64,000 nt of DNA from an uncultured bacterium (GTDB lineage: Bacteria; Verrucomicrobiota; Lentisphaeria; Victivallales; UBA1829): contig URKJ01000019.1 in NCBI GenBank assembly GCA_900548385.1, positions 21,815 through 85,814 of the forward strand, read 5' to 3'. The stretch's first letter is position 1, and every line of letters begins with the position of its first letter. Position numbers and translations under genes: made by a program. Shown piece by piece: positions 44,474-52,496 of the stretch. Under the pieces are notes generated by a model. It saw only the letters and a list, made by a program, of their open reading frames with translations, had not been told where the DNA came from and searched no databases.

Positions 44474-45820
44474 ATGGAATTTCAGGTTCAATTACCCCAA
44501 AACGGCTATCGCTTTGCAGGAAAACTGAAAACTCGCAGTGCTTCAGAAATTCATACGTCGAACTGGACTCTTGGATGCGAAACCCTCGACCGCGATTTTG
44601 CAAATTACCATGAATACAAGGAATATCTTGTTCCGCTGGGCATTAAGACAGTTCGTTTTCAGGGCGGTTGGGCAAAAACAGAACAGGAACGCGGAATTTA
44701 CAACTTCAGCTGGCTGGATGAAATCATCAATGACGCCTGCTCCCGCGGCTTGAATGTTCTTCTGGAAACCGATTACGGCAACCCGATCTATCCGGGCGGC
44801 GGAGGCTGGGATTTAGGAGGCGGGTTCCCGGTATCCGCGGAAGCTCTTGCCGCGTGGGACCGCTGGGTTGAAGCAATGGCTCTCCGCTATAAAGACAAAG
44901 TCCGTGACTGGGCTATGTGGAATGAACCGGACAACAAAAATCATACACCGGAAATGATCGCGGATTTCAATATCCGGACAGCGGAGATCATCCGGCAGAT
45001 TATTCCGGATGCCCGGATCGCCGGTCTCTCCCTCGCCAGAACCGACCCGTGGTTTCTCGAACAATGCCTGCAGCGCATCAAAGACGCGGGGAAAGAACAG
45101 CTTTTCACCTGGTTTATTTATCATGGGTATTGTGCAAATCCGGATCAGTCCTATTTTCATGTAGAGGAACTGAAAGCGACTTTGAAACGTCTGATCCCCC
45201 ATGCAAGAATGCGCCAGGGAGAAAACGGATGCCCGTCGGAACGGGTGGAAAAGTTTGCGCTCAGCGGATATCCGTGGACCGAACTGAGTCAGGCGAAATG
45301 GGATTTGCGGCGAATGCTCGGCGATCTCGGTCACGATGTGGAAAGCGCCATATTCACGATCTGCGATTTCAATCATGTCGGACGGGAAATCAACCGTAAA
45401 GGGCTTCTGCGCGCGGATGCTTCGCATAAGGTACTCGGTCCGAAACTCGCATACAGTGCGGTCCGCAATCTGACCGCGATATTCGATGACCGTCTTGAGC
45501 GAATCGGAAACGGAACGGCATCCCTGATCTATGAAAAAGATACTTCGCTTTTTGTCTATCGGGAAAAATCAACAGGGAATCTATTGCTGAACTGGTGGGA
45601 TTGCAGCGGGATTCCGTCAGAGGAACGGAAAGCAAAACCGGGACAGTTGATTTTATACAAGGAAACTGTTGCCGATCCTGTCTGGGTGGATCTTGTGTCC
45701 GGCATGGTTTGGGAAATCCCGCTTGAAACGATATCCGTTTCCGGAGATTTCACAATCTTCCACAACATCCCGGTTTATGATTCTCCTGTAGTCCTGACAA
45801 AGAAAAGTTTTTTGGAATGA
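44474..45820 (+). CDS. Cytoplasmic clan GH-A glycosidase, GH39-like (paralogue)
   Basis: 448 residues, no signal peptide. 'KTVRFQGGWAKTEQERGIYN' is followed by the acid/base E151 in 'WAMWNEPDNKNH' and the nucleophile candidate E250 in 'MRQGENGCPSERV'. It shares barrel layout and the 'GE(S/N)GCPS' motif with the gene at 39635, so the two are paralogues. I start at ATG 44474 with GGAG 7 bases upstream; the frame is open further up, into the preceding fucosidase, but without a ribosome site. It is the last gene of the cluster, followed by a hairpin. Confidence 0.8.
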   Translation: MEFQVQLPQNGYRFAGKLKTRSASEIHTSNWTLGCETLDRDFANYHEYKEYLVPLGIKTVRFQGGWAKTEQERGIYNFSWLDEIINDACSRGLNVLLETDYGNPIYPGGGGWDLGGGFPVSAEALAAWDRWVEAMALRYKDKVRDWAMWNEPDNKNHTPEMIADFNIRTAEIIRQIIPDARIAGLSLARTDPWFLEQCLQRIKDAGKEQLFTWFIYHGYCANPDQSYFHVEELKATLKRLIPHARMRQGENGCPSERVEKFALSGYPWTELSQAKWDLRRMLGDLGHDVESAIFTICDFNHVGREINRKGLLRADASHKVLGPKLAYSAVRNLTAIFDDRLERIGNGTASLIYEKDTSLFVYREKSTGNLLLNWWDCSGIPSEERKAKPGQLILYKETVADPVWVDLVSGMVWEIPLETISVSGDFTIFHNIPVYDSPVVLTKKSFLE

Positions 45821-45829
45821 AATTTCAAC

Positions 45830-45855
45830 ATGCGGCGGCAAAACAGCCGCCGCAT
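45830..45855 (+). terminator. Hairpin ending the carbohydrate cluster
   Basis: Perfect stem ATGCGGCGGC / GCCGCCGCAT with loop AAAACA starts 10 bases after the last stop; the U tract is poor. A second hairpin, ACCGGTTC / GAACCGGT, follows at 45863-45887. Confidence 0.55.
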
Positions 45856-45969
45856 TTGGAAAACCGGTTCAAAAAGGCAGAACCGGTAAATTCCGGTATC
45901 CGTTTGAAAATCAGACATCGTATCACGCAAAGCATTCTCCATTTCCTCGCTCATGAGGAATGGAATCCC

Positions 45970-46866
45970 TTAGAATCGTGCCGTCTTGGAGCTTTTCTCT
46001 GTTGAAAAACTCTGCCGGTATTGGAGCGGAGTCATTCCATTTTTTTTACGGAATATTCGAAAAAAATAACTGGTATCGTGAAATCCAGACTGCTCCGCGA
46101 CTTCTTTCGGAGTCAAACTCGTATTGGCCAATAACTTTGCCGCATGATAGATACGAAGCCGGAGAAGATAATCCATCGGGGTAGTTCCCATCGCCGCGGA
46201 AAAATGACGCAGCAGTGTACTGCGTGACATGGCAGACAGTCTGGCCAGATCATCCAGATAAATTTCATCTGTAAAATTTTTATTGCAATATGCTATTATT
46301 TTTGACAGATCCAAGGGGGGCTTTTCCCGTTCCGGGACAACATCAACCCACCATTCGCAAAGTCTGCTCAATAACGCCATAAGCATCCCGAGCTCATAAC
46401 ATCGACTCCTGTTTTTTTCAGATAAGGAATTACGGATTATAAGCTGCAGCATCAGCAGCAGTTCCTGAAAGTGTTCCGGTTTCGGACGGGATAACGGATA
46501 TTGGTCTCCGTCACGGTCAATATCCCAATTACGGACAAACAACCGCCTGTAAATACGATTGGAATAAAGCTCGACAAGCGTCAATGGCAGATAAGAACTT
46601 TTGAACAGCAAATTTATTAAAAGCAGATCTTCCGTTTTATCATATCCGTGAATACCGCCGGCAGGAATAATAAAAACATCCCCTTTCGCAAGCGGATAAT
46701 TTCCGGAAGGCGTCAAATGCAATCCCGTTCCGTCTTTTACAAAAACGACTTCGGTAAAAGCGTGACCATGTAATGGAGTACCCGTCTGTCTTTCTTCAAA
46801 GACACGTATGGGAAACTCCTTCTGATAGGGGAAATAGACGCTGTTTTCTTTGAGTGAAAATGACAT
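45970..46866 (-). CDS. AraC-family transcriptional regulator
   Basis: 298 residues. An N-terminal cupin domain ('GHAFTEVVFVKDGTGLHL', 'GDVFIIPAGGIHGYD', about 30-85) binds the effector; the C-terminal double helix-turn-helix has 'EIYLDDLARLSAMSRSTLLR' and 'TPKEVAEQSGFHDTSYFFRI', ending with the family signature 'FFRIFRKKNGMTPLQYRQ'. I start at the ATG 46866, which has GGGAG 6 bases upstream; the frame stays open to 47175 but would overlap the divergent gene. It is divergent from the glycosidase-pseudopilin pair at 47009, its probable target. Confidence 0.92.
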   Translation of the reverse strand: MSFSLKENSVYFPYQKEFPIRVFEERQTGTPLHGHAFTEVVFVKDGTGLHLTPSGNYPLAKGDVFIIPAGGIHGYDKTEDLLLINLLFKSSYLPLTLVELYSNRIYRRLFVRNWDIDRDGDQYPLSRPKPEHFQELLLMLQLIIRNSLSEKNRSRCYELGMLMALLSRLCEWWVDVVPEREKPPLDLSKIIAYCNKNFTDEIYLDDLARLSAMSRSTLLRHFSAAMGTTPMDYLLRLRIYHAAKLLANTSLTPKEVAEQSGFHDTSYFFRIFRKKNGMTPLQYRQSFSTEKSSKTARF

Positions 46867-46924
46867 TTCCGCTCCCGTGATTGCCGGTTTGAAGAAATAT
46901 ACCATCCAATGAGAAAAAAATCCA

Positions 46925-46952
46925 TTGCAAAAGAAAAAAATCTTGGTATAAT
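46925..46952 (+). promoter_or_regulatory. Sigma70-type promoter of the glycosidase-pseudopilin pair
   Basis: TTGCAA (46925-46930), 16 bases, TATAAT (46947-46952), about 57 bases before the ATG at 47009. Confidence 0.7.
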
Positions 46953-46964
46953 TATCCATAACAA

Positions 46965-46979
46965 GCCATATTATATGGC
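46965..46979. promoter_or_regulatory. Perfect palindrome in the leader, likely operator
   Basis: GCCATAT, one base, ATATGGC; it begins 13 bases after the -10 box, nearly the same offset as the palindrome at 6227. AraC proteins usually bind direct repeats, so another regulator may act here. Confidence 0.45.
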
Positions 46980-47008
46980 AGCTGAACGTCAGGCAAAAAG
47001 GAGGTTTT

Positions 47009-50000
47009 ATGAAAAAAAGGATTCCGCTGTTATTTCTCCTGATTCCATTTTGGACAGGGACACTTTCTCTGCCGGGCGGGGAAAACACCCTTGCTTCTGC
47101 AGGAAACAGTATTACTCCGGCACAGACGCTTTTCCAGTTTGAAGCAGAAGAAATTGTCGATCCGGAAGATTCCAACCGCTCTTTCTGGCGTGGTTGGAAT
47201 GAGAAAGGAGCTTCCTGGGGAACGATGGGAACTCTCCTGCGCGGGCCTAACGGGGATGCCGACCGCGATCCGTTGGCAAAAGAAGCGTATCCCGTCCGGC
47301 TTAAATTTGAACTTCCGGACGGAATCTACCGTGTTTCCGCACGAGGCGGCAGAACTGTCGGGCTTTCATTTGACGGCGGCAATAAGTTTCTTCGTGCGGC
47401 ATTTCCGGGAAACAGGGAAATTCCACTGCTTGCAGATTGGAGCTTCCCTGGTGGAGTCTGCACGGTAATACTTTCCAACTGCCATGCCGAAAAAGACGTT
47501 TCCCGCCGCGGGCCGGTTTATCTTGATTATCTGAAATTTGAGCGCCTCCGTTCCGCCTCCGGCAGAAAACCCGTTTCACTGAATGCCGTAACCAACCGCC
47601 CGTTCACGGGACTTTTTATTCTCGGAGAGACACCGCAAATTACATTTACGCTGAAAAACCTGACTCAGGAACATAAAAATCATAGTTTGAATGTCCGGGT
47701 AACAGATGAACACAATGCAGAGCTTGCCGGAGAAAAATTCTCCGTCGTTCCTGATCACAATGGACAATGGCGGAAAACATGGCAGCCGCCTTGCGGCAAA
47801 AAAGGATTTTATCGCGTATTTGCAGATTTTGACGGTGTCACGCTTCCCGGAATCGGAACCAAGCCCGCCGGATTTATTACATACGGGATCACGTTTGACC
47901 CTGAAGAAAGACGCCTTTATCCCAGAGAGCGGACCTTTTTCGGTATGCAGGGCCGTTTCTTCGGTAAAACGGTTGAAGCGGTTCCGCTTTTAGGAATCCG
48001 CTGGGTCCGGGGACCGGCACAATGGAAAACGTCATGCCGTTATTTTCCGGAACAGTATGCCAACGCATACCGCAAGGCGCAAGCGGAACACAAAAAGTTC
48101 CCGGAAGATCCCCGGCCTGACGTTACGGTAGGCAAAGGGGCTGATAAGCGGCCCTGGACAACCTATTTTTACTGTACCGGCGTCGGTGCCAACAACTGCC
48201 ATCCGGACAGATGGAAAGTTCCTGCCTGCACCGCATATTCTCCAAGCTGGGGCACCATTGGTCCGTGGGGAGTTTTGACGCAGGAGGGCAAAAGAGGGTT
48301 TGCGCTTTATATGGATACTCTTGCCGAATCGGTCGCCGGAAACTATCCGGAAGATCCGGAAAGAATTTATGAAGTGCTTTGGGAACCCACGGCCTATTAT
48401 TCCGGCTCTCCGGCGGATCTCGTCGAATATTTGAAAATTGCCCGCGAGAGCCTGCGCAAATTTTCTCCGAAAGCGAGAATCGCTGCTCCCACGCTGGACC
48501 GTCTTTCCTACGAATCCACTATTTTCGGTTCGCCGGCTGCAGGGAAAGACAACTTTCTGGAATACACGAAAAAACTTTTCCAGGCTGGAATGGCCGAATA
48601 TCTCGACGTTTATGCAATCCATCCCTATACGCACAGCCGGCGTGCACCGGAAGAGACCCGCATGGCGGAGGCAATCCGGGAGTTGAAAATTCTGCTGCGG
48701 AACGAAACTGGCAGGGATATTCCCATCATCGGAACCGAGCACGGTTATTCCAGTTCTGATTTTACCAGCGAACTGAACAATGCCCGTTTCATTATTCGCG
48801 GCAACCTGATTCTTCTGGGAGAAGGAGTCTTGTTCAATATTGCGTTTTATCCGTGTTTTTCCGTTACGGAAGGAAGTGACTTCGGATTTTTCTACTGTAC
48901 GGAACCCAAAGGCCGTACAGTAATCTCACCGCGTCCCCAGGCAATCGCCTATGCCGCCATGACCCGGTTTCTGGAGGGATTCCGCCCGACGGAAACACTG
49001 GATCTTCCCGGAACAGCGAGAGGATATGCCTATGAAAATGGCGAAGATGTCGTACTTGCTCTCTGGGATTACAGGGAACAGAACCGTGAACTGAAAATTC
49101 CCGTCGGGAAAAAGGTCCCGCGCATTTTTGACTGGATGGGAAATGAACTTGCCATCCAGCCGGAAAAGGGCTTCCTCACGCTCAGGATCGGTCCGGAGGT
49201 CCTTTATCTTACCAATATAGACCCCGAATGTTTCGGCAAACGTGCGAAGCGGACGAAAATCACATTTGAAACACCGCGTCTCCGTTTATATCCCGGCGAA
49301 AAGGGTTCGCTTGATGCAATTGTGAAAACCCCGGCATCGGAGAAGATTTCGGTGCAGGTCCTGACGGAATCGGCGGCAATCGTGCCGCATTGCTCCGACT
49401 CCGTAATCGAACTTGCGGGAAATGCGGAGAAACGTCTCCGGATTGCACTGGACGTCCCCCACGATATTTCAGCGAAACCTCAGAAAATCACCTTGAAATT
49501 ACAGGACAATAAAACAAAGCGAATACTTGCTCTGGCAGAATACGAACTTGAAATTCTGCCGTCCGTGGAAATTATCCGTGCAGCGCCGACCGTCCTGTAC
49601 AACGGTTCGTTTGGACTCAACGTCCTTCTGGAGGAAAAAAGCGGTTCTCCCCGCACATTTGAACTTGGCCTTGAACTGAACGGAAAATCCTTTAAGAACT
49701 CTGCCGCATTAAATGCCAACGGGAAAAAGGAAATTACGGTTCCTCTTGGAAACTTCAAGCCGGATTACAAGCGGAAATATCCCTTTTCTCTTGCCGCTTC
49801 GGTTCAGGAAAGCATCATCGGGACATTGGACGGGACAGTCAATTTTACTCCTGTCATTTATTTTCCGGAAGGAGCTTTTCAAAATGCCGCATTGAGAAAC
49901 TGGGCTCGTGCGCCAGTCCTTGCATTGGGCAGGAAAGACTGCATCCGCAATGCGACAATCTACTCCGGCGACACCGCACAGATTGCATTCGGGTGGAATC

Positions 50001-50536
50001 GGGAAGCTCTTTTCCTCCGTGTCTCTGTACGCGACAATGTCATTCTTCAGGGGCAGAAAGAGGTTTGGAACCTATGGCGTGACGATTGTCTGCAATGGGG
50101 GATCTGTCTGGAACCATGGAAACAGAGAATCAATTCCGGCAATACTCTTATCGACAAAGCATCAGCGCCGAAACAGATTGAATTTGTCCTTGCCGCCCTG
50201 TCCGGAAAGCCCGCCGTCTATCGTTCCAGAGCAGTTCCGGAACAAAAAAACGCGCCGAGGGAGCTGCTTTCACAGGAAGAGTTCTCATTTTCCCTGAACA
50301 GAAACGAAAACCTTTTAATCTATGAAGCCGCAGTTCCATGGAAAACATTGGGTCTGGAGAAAGCTCCCCGTTATTTGAGCTCTACGGTAGCCGTCAACGA
50401 CCGTGACAGCAGAGCATCCGGCTTATCGGCGATGTCACTGTTCGCCGGTGCCTGTGAAGAAAAATTCCCGGAATTAATGGGCATTTTGACTTTAACTGAA
50501 GAAGAAATTAAAACAGACAAAAAAGGGGAAGAATGA
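47009..50536 (+). CDS. Large secreted clan GH-A-like glycosidase
   Basis: 1175 residues with a signal peptide (MKKRIPLLFLLIPFWTGTLS). An N-terminal CBM-like sandwich ('FQFEAEEIVDPEDSN', 'YLDYLKFERL', about 40-190) and Ig-like domain precede a TIM barrel with a candidate acid/base E459 in 'YEVLWEPTAYY' and nucleophile E577 in 'PIIGTEHGYSSSD'. Ig-like domains follow, and a CBM9/DOMON-like module closes the protein ('DDCLQWGICLEPWK', about 1000-1165). The usual Asn before the acid/base Glu is Trp here, so family assignment is open. AGGAGG lies 6 bases before the ATG. The stop overlaps the next pseudopilin start (ATGA). Confidence 0.8.
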   Translation: MKKRIPLLFLLIPFWTGTLSLPGGENTLASAGNSITPAQTLFQFEAEEIVDPEDSNRSFWRGWNEKGASWGTMGTLLRGPNGDADRDPLAKEAYPVRLKFELPDGIYRVSARGGRTVGLSFDGGNKFLRAAFPGNREIPLLADWSFPGGVCTVILSNCHAEKDVSRRGPVYLDYLKFERLRSASGRKPVSLNAVTNRPFTGLFILGETPQITFTLKNLTQEHKNHSLNVRVTDEHNAELAGEKFSVVPDHNGQWRKTWQPPCGKKGFYRVFADFDGVTLPGIGTKPAGFITYGITFDPEERRLYPRERTFFGMQGRFFGKTVEAVPLLGIRWVRGPAQWKTSCRYFPEQYANAYRKAQAEHKKFPEDPRPDVTVGKGADKRPWTTYFYCTGVGANNCHPDRWKVPACTAYSPSWGTIGPWGVLTQEGKRGFALYMDTLAESVAGNYPEDPERIYEVLWEPTAYYSGSPADLVEYLKIARESLRKFSPKARIAAPTLDRLSYESTIFGSPAAGKDNFLEYTKKLFQAGMAEYLDVYAIHPYTHSRRAPEETRMAEAIRELKILLRNETGRDIPIIGTEHGYSSSDFTSELNNARFIIRGNLILLGEGVLFNIAFYPCFSVTEGSDFGFFYCTEPKGRTVISPRPQAIAYAAMTRFLEGFRPTETLDLPGTARGYAYENGEDVVLALWDYREQNRELKIPVGKKVPRIFDWMGNELAIQPEKGFLTLRIGPEVLYLTNIDPECFGKRAKRTKITFETPRLRLYPGEKGSLDAIVKTPASEKISVQVLTESAAIVPHCSDSVIELAGNAEKRLRIALDVPHDISAKPQKITLKLQDNKTKRILALAEYELEILPSVEIIRAAPTVLYNGSFGLNVLLEEKSGSPRTFELGLELNGKSFKNSAALNANGKKEITVPLGNFKPDYKRKYPFSLAASVQESIIGTLDGTVNFTPVIYFPEGAFQNAALRNWARAPVLALGRKDCIRNATIYSGDTAQIAFGWNREALFLRVSVRDNVILQGQKEVWNLWRDDCLQWGICLEPWKQRINSGNTLIDKASAPKQIEFVLAALSGKPAVYRSRAVPEQKNAPRELLSQEEFSFSLNRNENLLIYEAAVPWKTLGLEKAPRYLSSTVAVNDRDSRASGLSAMSLFAGACEEKFPELMGILTLTEEEIKTDKKGEE

Positions 50537-51210
50537 TGAAATCCAATCGCAGGTTCACGCTTATAGAATTGCTCATAACGATCATGATCATCGCAATACT
50601 GGCGGCCGTTCTGCTGCCGGCATTGAATAAGGCTCGGGAAAAAGCCCATGGAACTTCCTGTATCAACAACCTGAAACAACTGGGACTTGCCACACAGCAG
50701 TATATTTCCGAATCCGACGATTTTATCTGGGGATACCAGAATGCGATGGTCGCCACAGACAACAAAATGAGAAGCTGGGGGTATCATGACGGGAAAAATA
50801 CAAAAAGCCGTCTGGCGGAACTGGCGGGCGGAAACAGAAAGACTCTGACTTGCCCATCGTGGAAAAAGGAACCGGATAACGACTCAAAAAATGGTTATCT
50901 TGCCAATCAGGGGCCCAGCTGGCAAACGGATGGTTCGGGGAATATCACCAAGCGCGCATTGAAAATTCAGCAAATCCGCCAACAATCGGAAGTCGTACTT
51001 CTTCTGGACGGTTTTTCTCATTACAGCACGCAGCTCTGCGATGATTCCCTGTGCAATCCAGCCGATCCCAGGTGCCGGATTGACTATCGGCATACGAACA
51101 GAGCAAATCTGCTCATGGTCGGCGGCAATGCGCGGAGTTCCAAACGCATTCGCCCGAAATCGGATACAAGCAACACGGATCCGGCTCATCTCGTCGCAAA
51201 TTACGAATAA
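50533..51210 (+). CDS. Pseudopilin with variant C-terminal motif
   Basis: 225 residues. The leader MMKSNRR is followed by 'FTLIELLITIMIIAILAA'; Arg, not Gly, precedes Phe. 'TSCINNLKQLG' and 'TLTCPSWKK' are present. The H-X9-DG motif reads 'RHTNRANLLMVGGNA', with Gly in place of Asp. A GGGGA site precedes two adjacent ATG codons (50533 and 50536); the first overlaps the glycosidase stop, which makes translational coupling likely. No terminator follows directly. Confidence 0.87.
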   Translation: MMKSNRRFTLIELLITIMIIAILAAVLLPALNKAREKAHGTSCINNLKQLGLATQQYISESDDFIWGYQNAMVATDNKMRSWGYHDGKNTKSRLAELAGGNRKTLTCPSWKKEPDNDSKNGYLANQGPSWQTDGSGNITKRALKIQQIRQQSEVVLLLDGFSHYSTQLCDDSLCNPADPRCRIDYRHTNRANLLMVGGNARSSKRIRPKSDTSNTDPAHLVANYE

Positions 51211-51269
51211 TTTTTGCGAAGGATAAAATCGTCCGGCGTTTGCACACCCGCAGCAGTTCCACCTCGGCG

Positions 51270-51312
51270 CGTTGTTGCTCCGGCGACTCAAGGAGTTGCC
51301 GGAACAACAACG
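51270..51312 (+). repeat. Long near-perfect hairpin in an intergenic region
   Basis: CGTTGTTG-C-TCCGGC-G-ACTC, loop AAG, GAGT-T-GCCGGA-A-CAACAACG: a stem of 20 paired positions with one C/A mismatch. No T tract follows, so it is not a typical terminator. The 51211-51489 spacer holds nothing else I can name apart from an AT-rich stretch before the next gene (51390-51450). Confidence 0.5.
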
Positions 51313-51489
51313 TCAGGAATACAGTTTCAACCCGGTGCAGCCAGCCCGTTTCATCCATGCCGGATTTCCGTTTTCCGGAAAAATCCGAACATTTTCATAT
51401 TTTTTTTCCTTTTCCGCTTTATTAAAAGAAAAGGTATGCTATATTCATAAGTTGAATATGATTTCAGGAACAGGAGAATTAGAATCATC

Positions 51490-51870
51490 ATGAAAACAGA
51501 AAAGAGCAAAGCGCAACTTGATTTCATCTGTGCGGAGCCCGATTGCGACGCAGTAGTGAAATTCGATCTTACGGATATCGCAAAAGACGATTTCCAGACC
51601 CTCTGCCCGAAATGTCATAAACCGTATCAGTTCAATGCGGAACTCCGTGAAAAACTGATGAAACTGCATCATCTGGTCCTCGCTCTCCGGCAGGCGGAAT
51701 CCATTCTCGGTGATTGCAACGTCGCCGTCGCCGTACCCGGCGGCGAAGTCAAAATCCCGTACGCTCTGCTTCTCACCAGACTCAATACCATGATCACGTT
51801 GAACGTCGGTGACAAAACCGTCGATTTCCATCTCCGTATTGAACCCACCTCCACCGATACATTCAGATGA
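51490..51870 (+). CDS. Small zinc-ribbon protein, uncharacterised
   Basis: 126 residues. Four cysteines in 'FICAEPDCDAVVKF' and 'LCPKCHKPY' form a likely zinc ribbon (residues about 14-42). A helix ('AELREKLMKLHHLVLALRQAE') and a beta-rich C-terminus with 'VPGGEVKIPYALLLTRLNTM' follow. I do not know the family. The ribosome site is weak (GGAGAA at about 11 bases). Its stop overlaps the first possible start of pyrE, so it is part of the pyrE-secA transcript. It might be a small regulatory or assembly factor; function unknown. Confidence 0.75.
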   Translation: MKTEKSKAQLDFICAEPDCDAVVKFDLTDIAKDDFQTLCPKCHKPYQFNAELREKLMKLHHLVLALRQAESILGDCNVAVAVPGGEVKIPYALLLTRLNTMITLNVGDKTVDFHLRIEPTSTDTFR

Positions 51871-52481
51871 AAGGATTTCCGATACAAATGGCTATGACTC
51901 AGGATCAAATCGTTCAGGAGCTTCAGGACGCGGGAGCTCTCCTCACCGGACATTTCAAACTCCGCAGCGGGAAGCACAGCAACCGCTTTTTCCAGTGCGC
52001 GCTGGTCTTCGTCGATCCCGCACGCGGAGAACGCCTCTGCACCGAACTCGCACGCCGGGTAACGGAACAGGGCATTCAGGCGGATACCGTCATCTCCCCC
52101 GCGGTCGGCGGTCTCTTCGTCGGTCAGGAAGTCGCACGGGCACTCAAGCTCAAATCCATTTTCGCGGATAAAGTCAACGACGAACTCGTTCTCAAACGCG
52201 GATTTTCCATCAAACCCGGCGAACGCGTGATCATCGCGGAAGACGTCGTAACCGAAGGCGGACGCGTCAAACAGATCATCGAACTGGTAAAAAAACTCGG
52301 CGGAATTCCCGTTGCCGTCACGATCATCACCGACCGCAGCGGCGGAAAAGCCGATTTCGGCGTTCCCCTGTTCAGCCTCCTTCAGCTTAATCTCCCCACC
52401 TGGCTCCCGGAAGAGTGCCCGCTCTGCAAAGACAACGCTCCGCTCACAACACCCGGTTCCGGCGCGGGTTCCAAAGCCTAA
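51867..52481 (+). CDS. pyrE: Orotate phosphoribosyltransferase
   Basis: 204 residues from the first ATG; the ATGs at 51888 and 51894 are alternatives, since the ribosome site AAAGGA lies between them and the first. 'ALLTGHFKLRSGKHSNRFFQ' is the N-terminal PyrE motif and 'VIIAEDVVTEGG' the PRPP-binding loop. It makes OMP from orotate in pyrimidine synthesis. The gene overlaps its upstream neighbour and is followed by secA after 15 bases. The C-terminus carries 'CPLCKDN', typical of the longer PyrE type. Confidence 0.95.
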   Translation: MKGFPIQMAMTQDQIVQELQDAGALLTGHFKLRSGKHSNRFFQCALVFVDPARGERLCTELARRVTEQGIQADTVISPAVGGLFVGQEVARALKLKSIFADKVNDELVLKRGFSIKPGERVIIAEDVVTEGGRVKQIIELVKKLGGIPVAVTIITDRSGGKADFGVPLFSLLQLNLPTWLPEECPLCKDNAPLTTPGSGAGSKA

Positions 52482-52496
52482 GAAAGACCGTATTTT

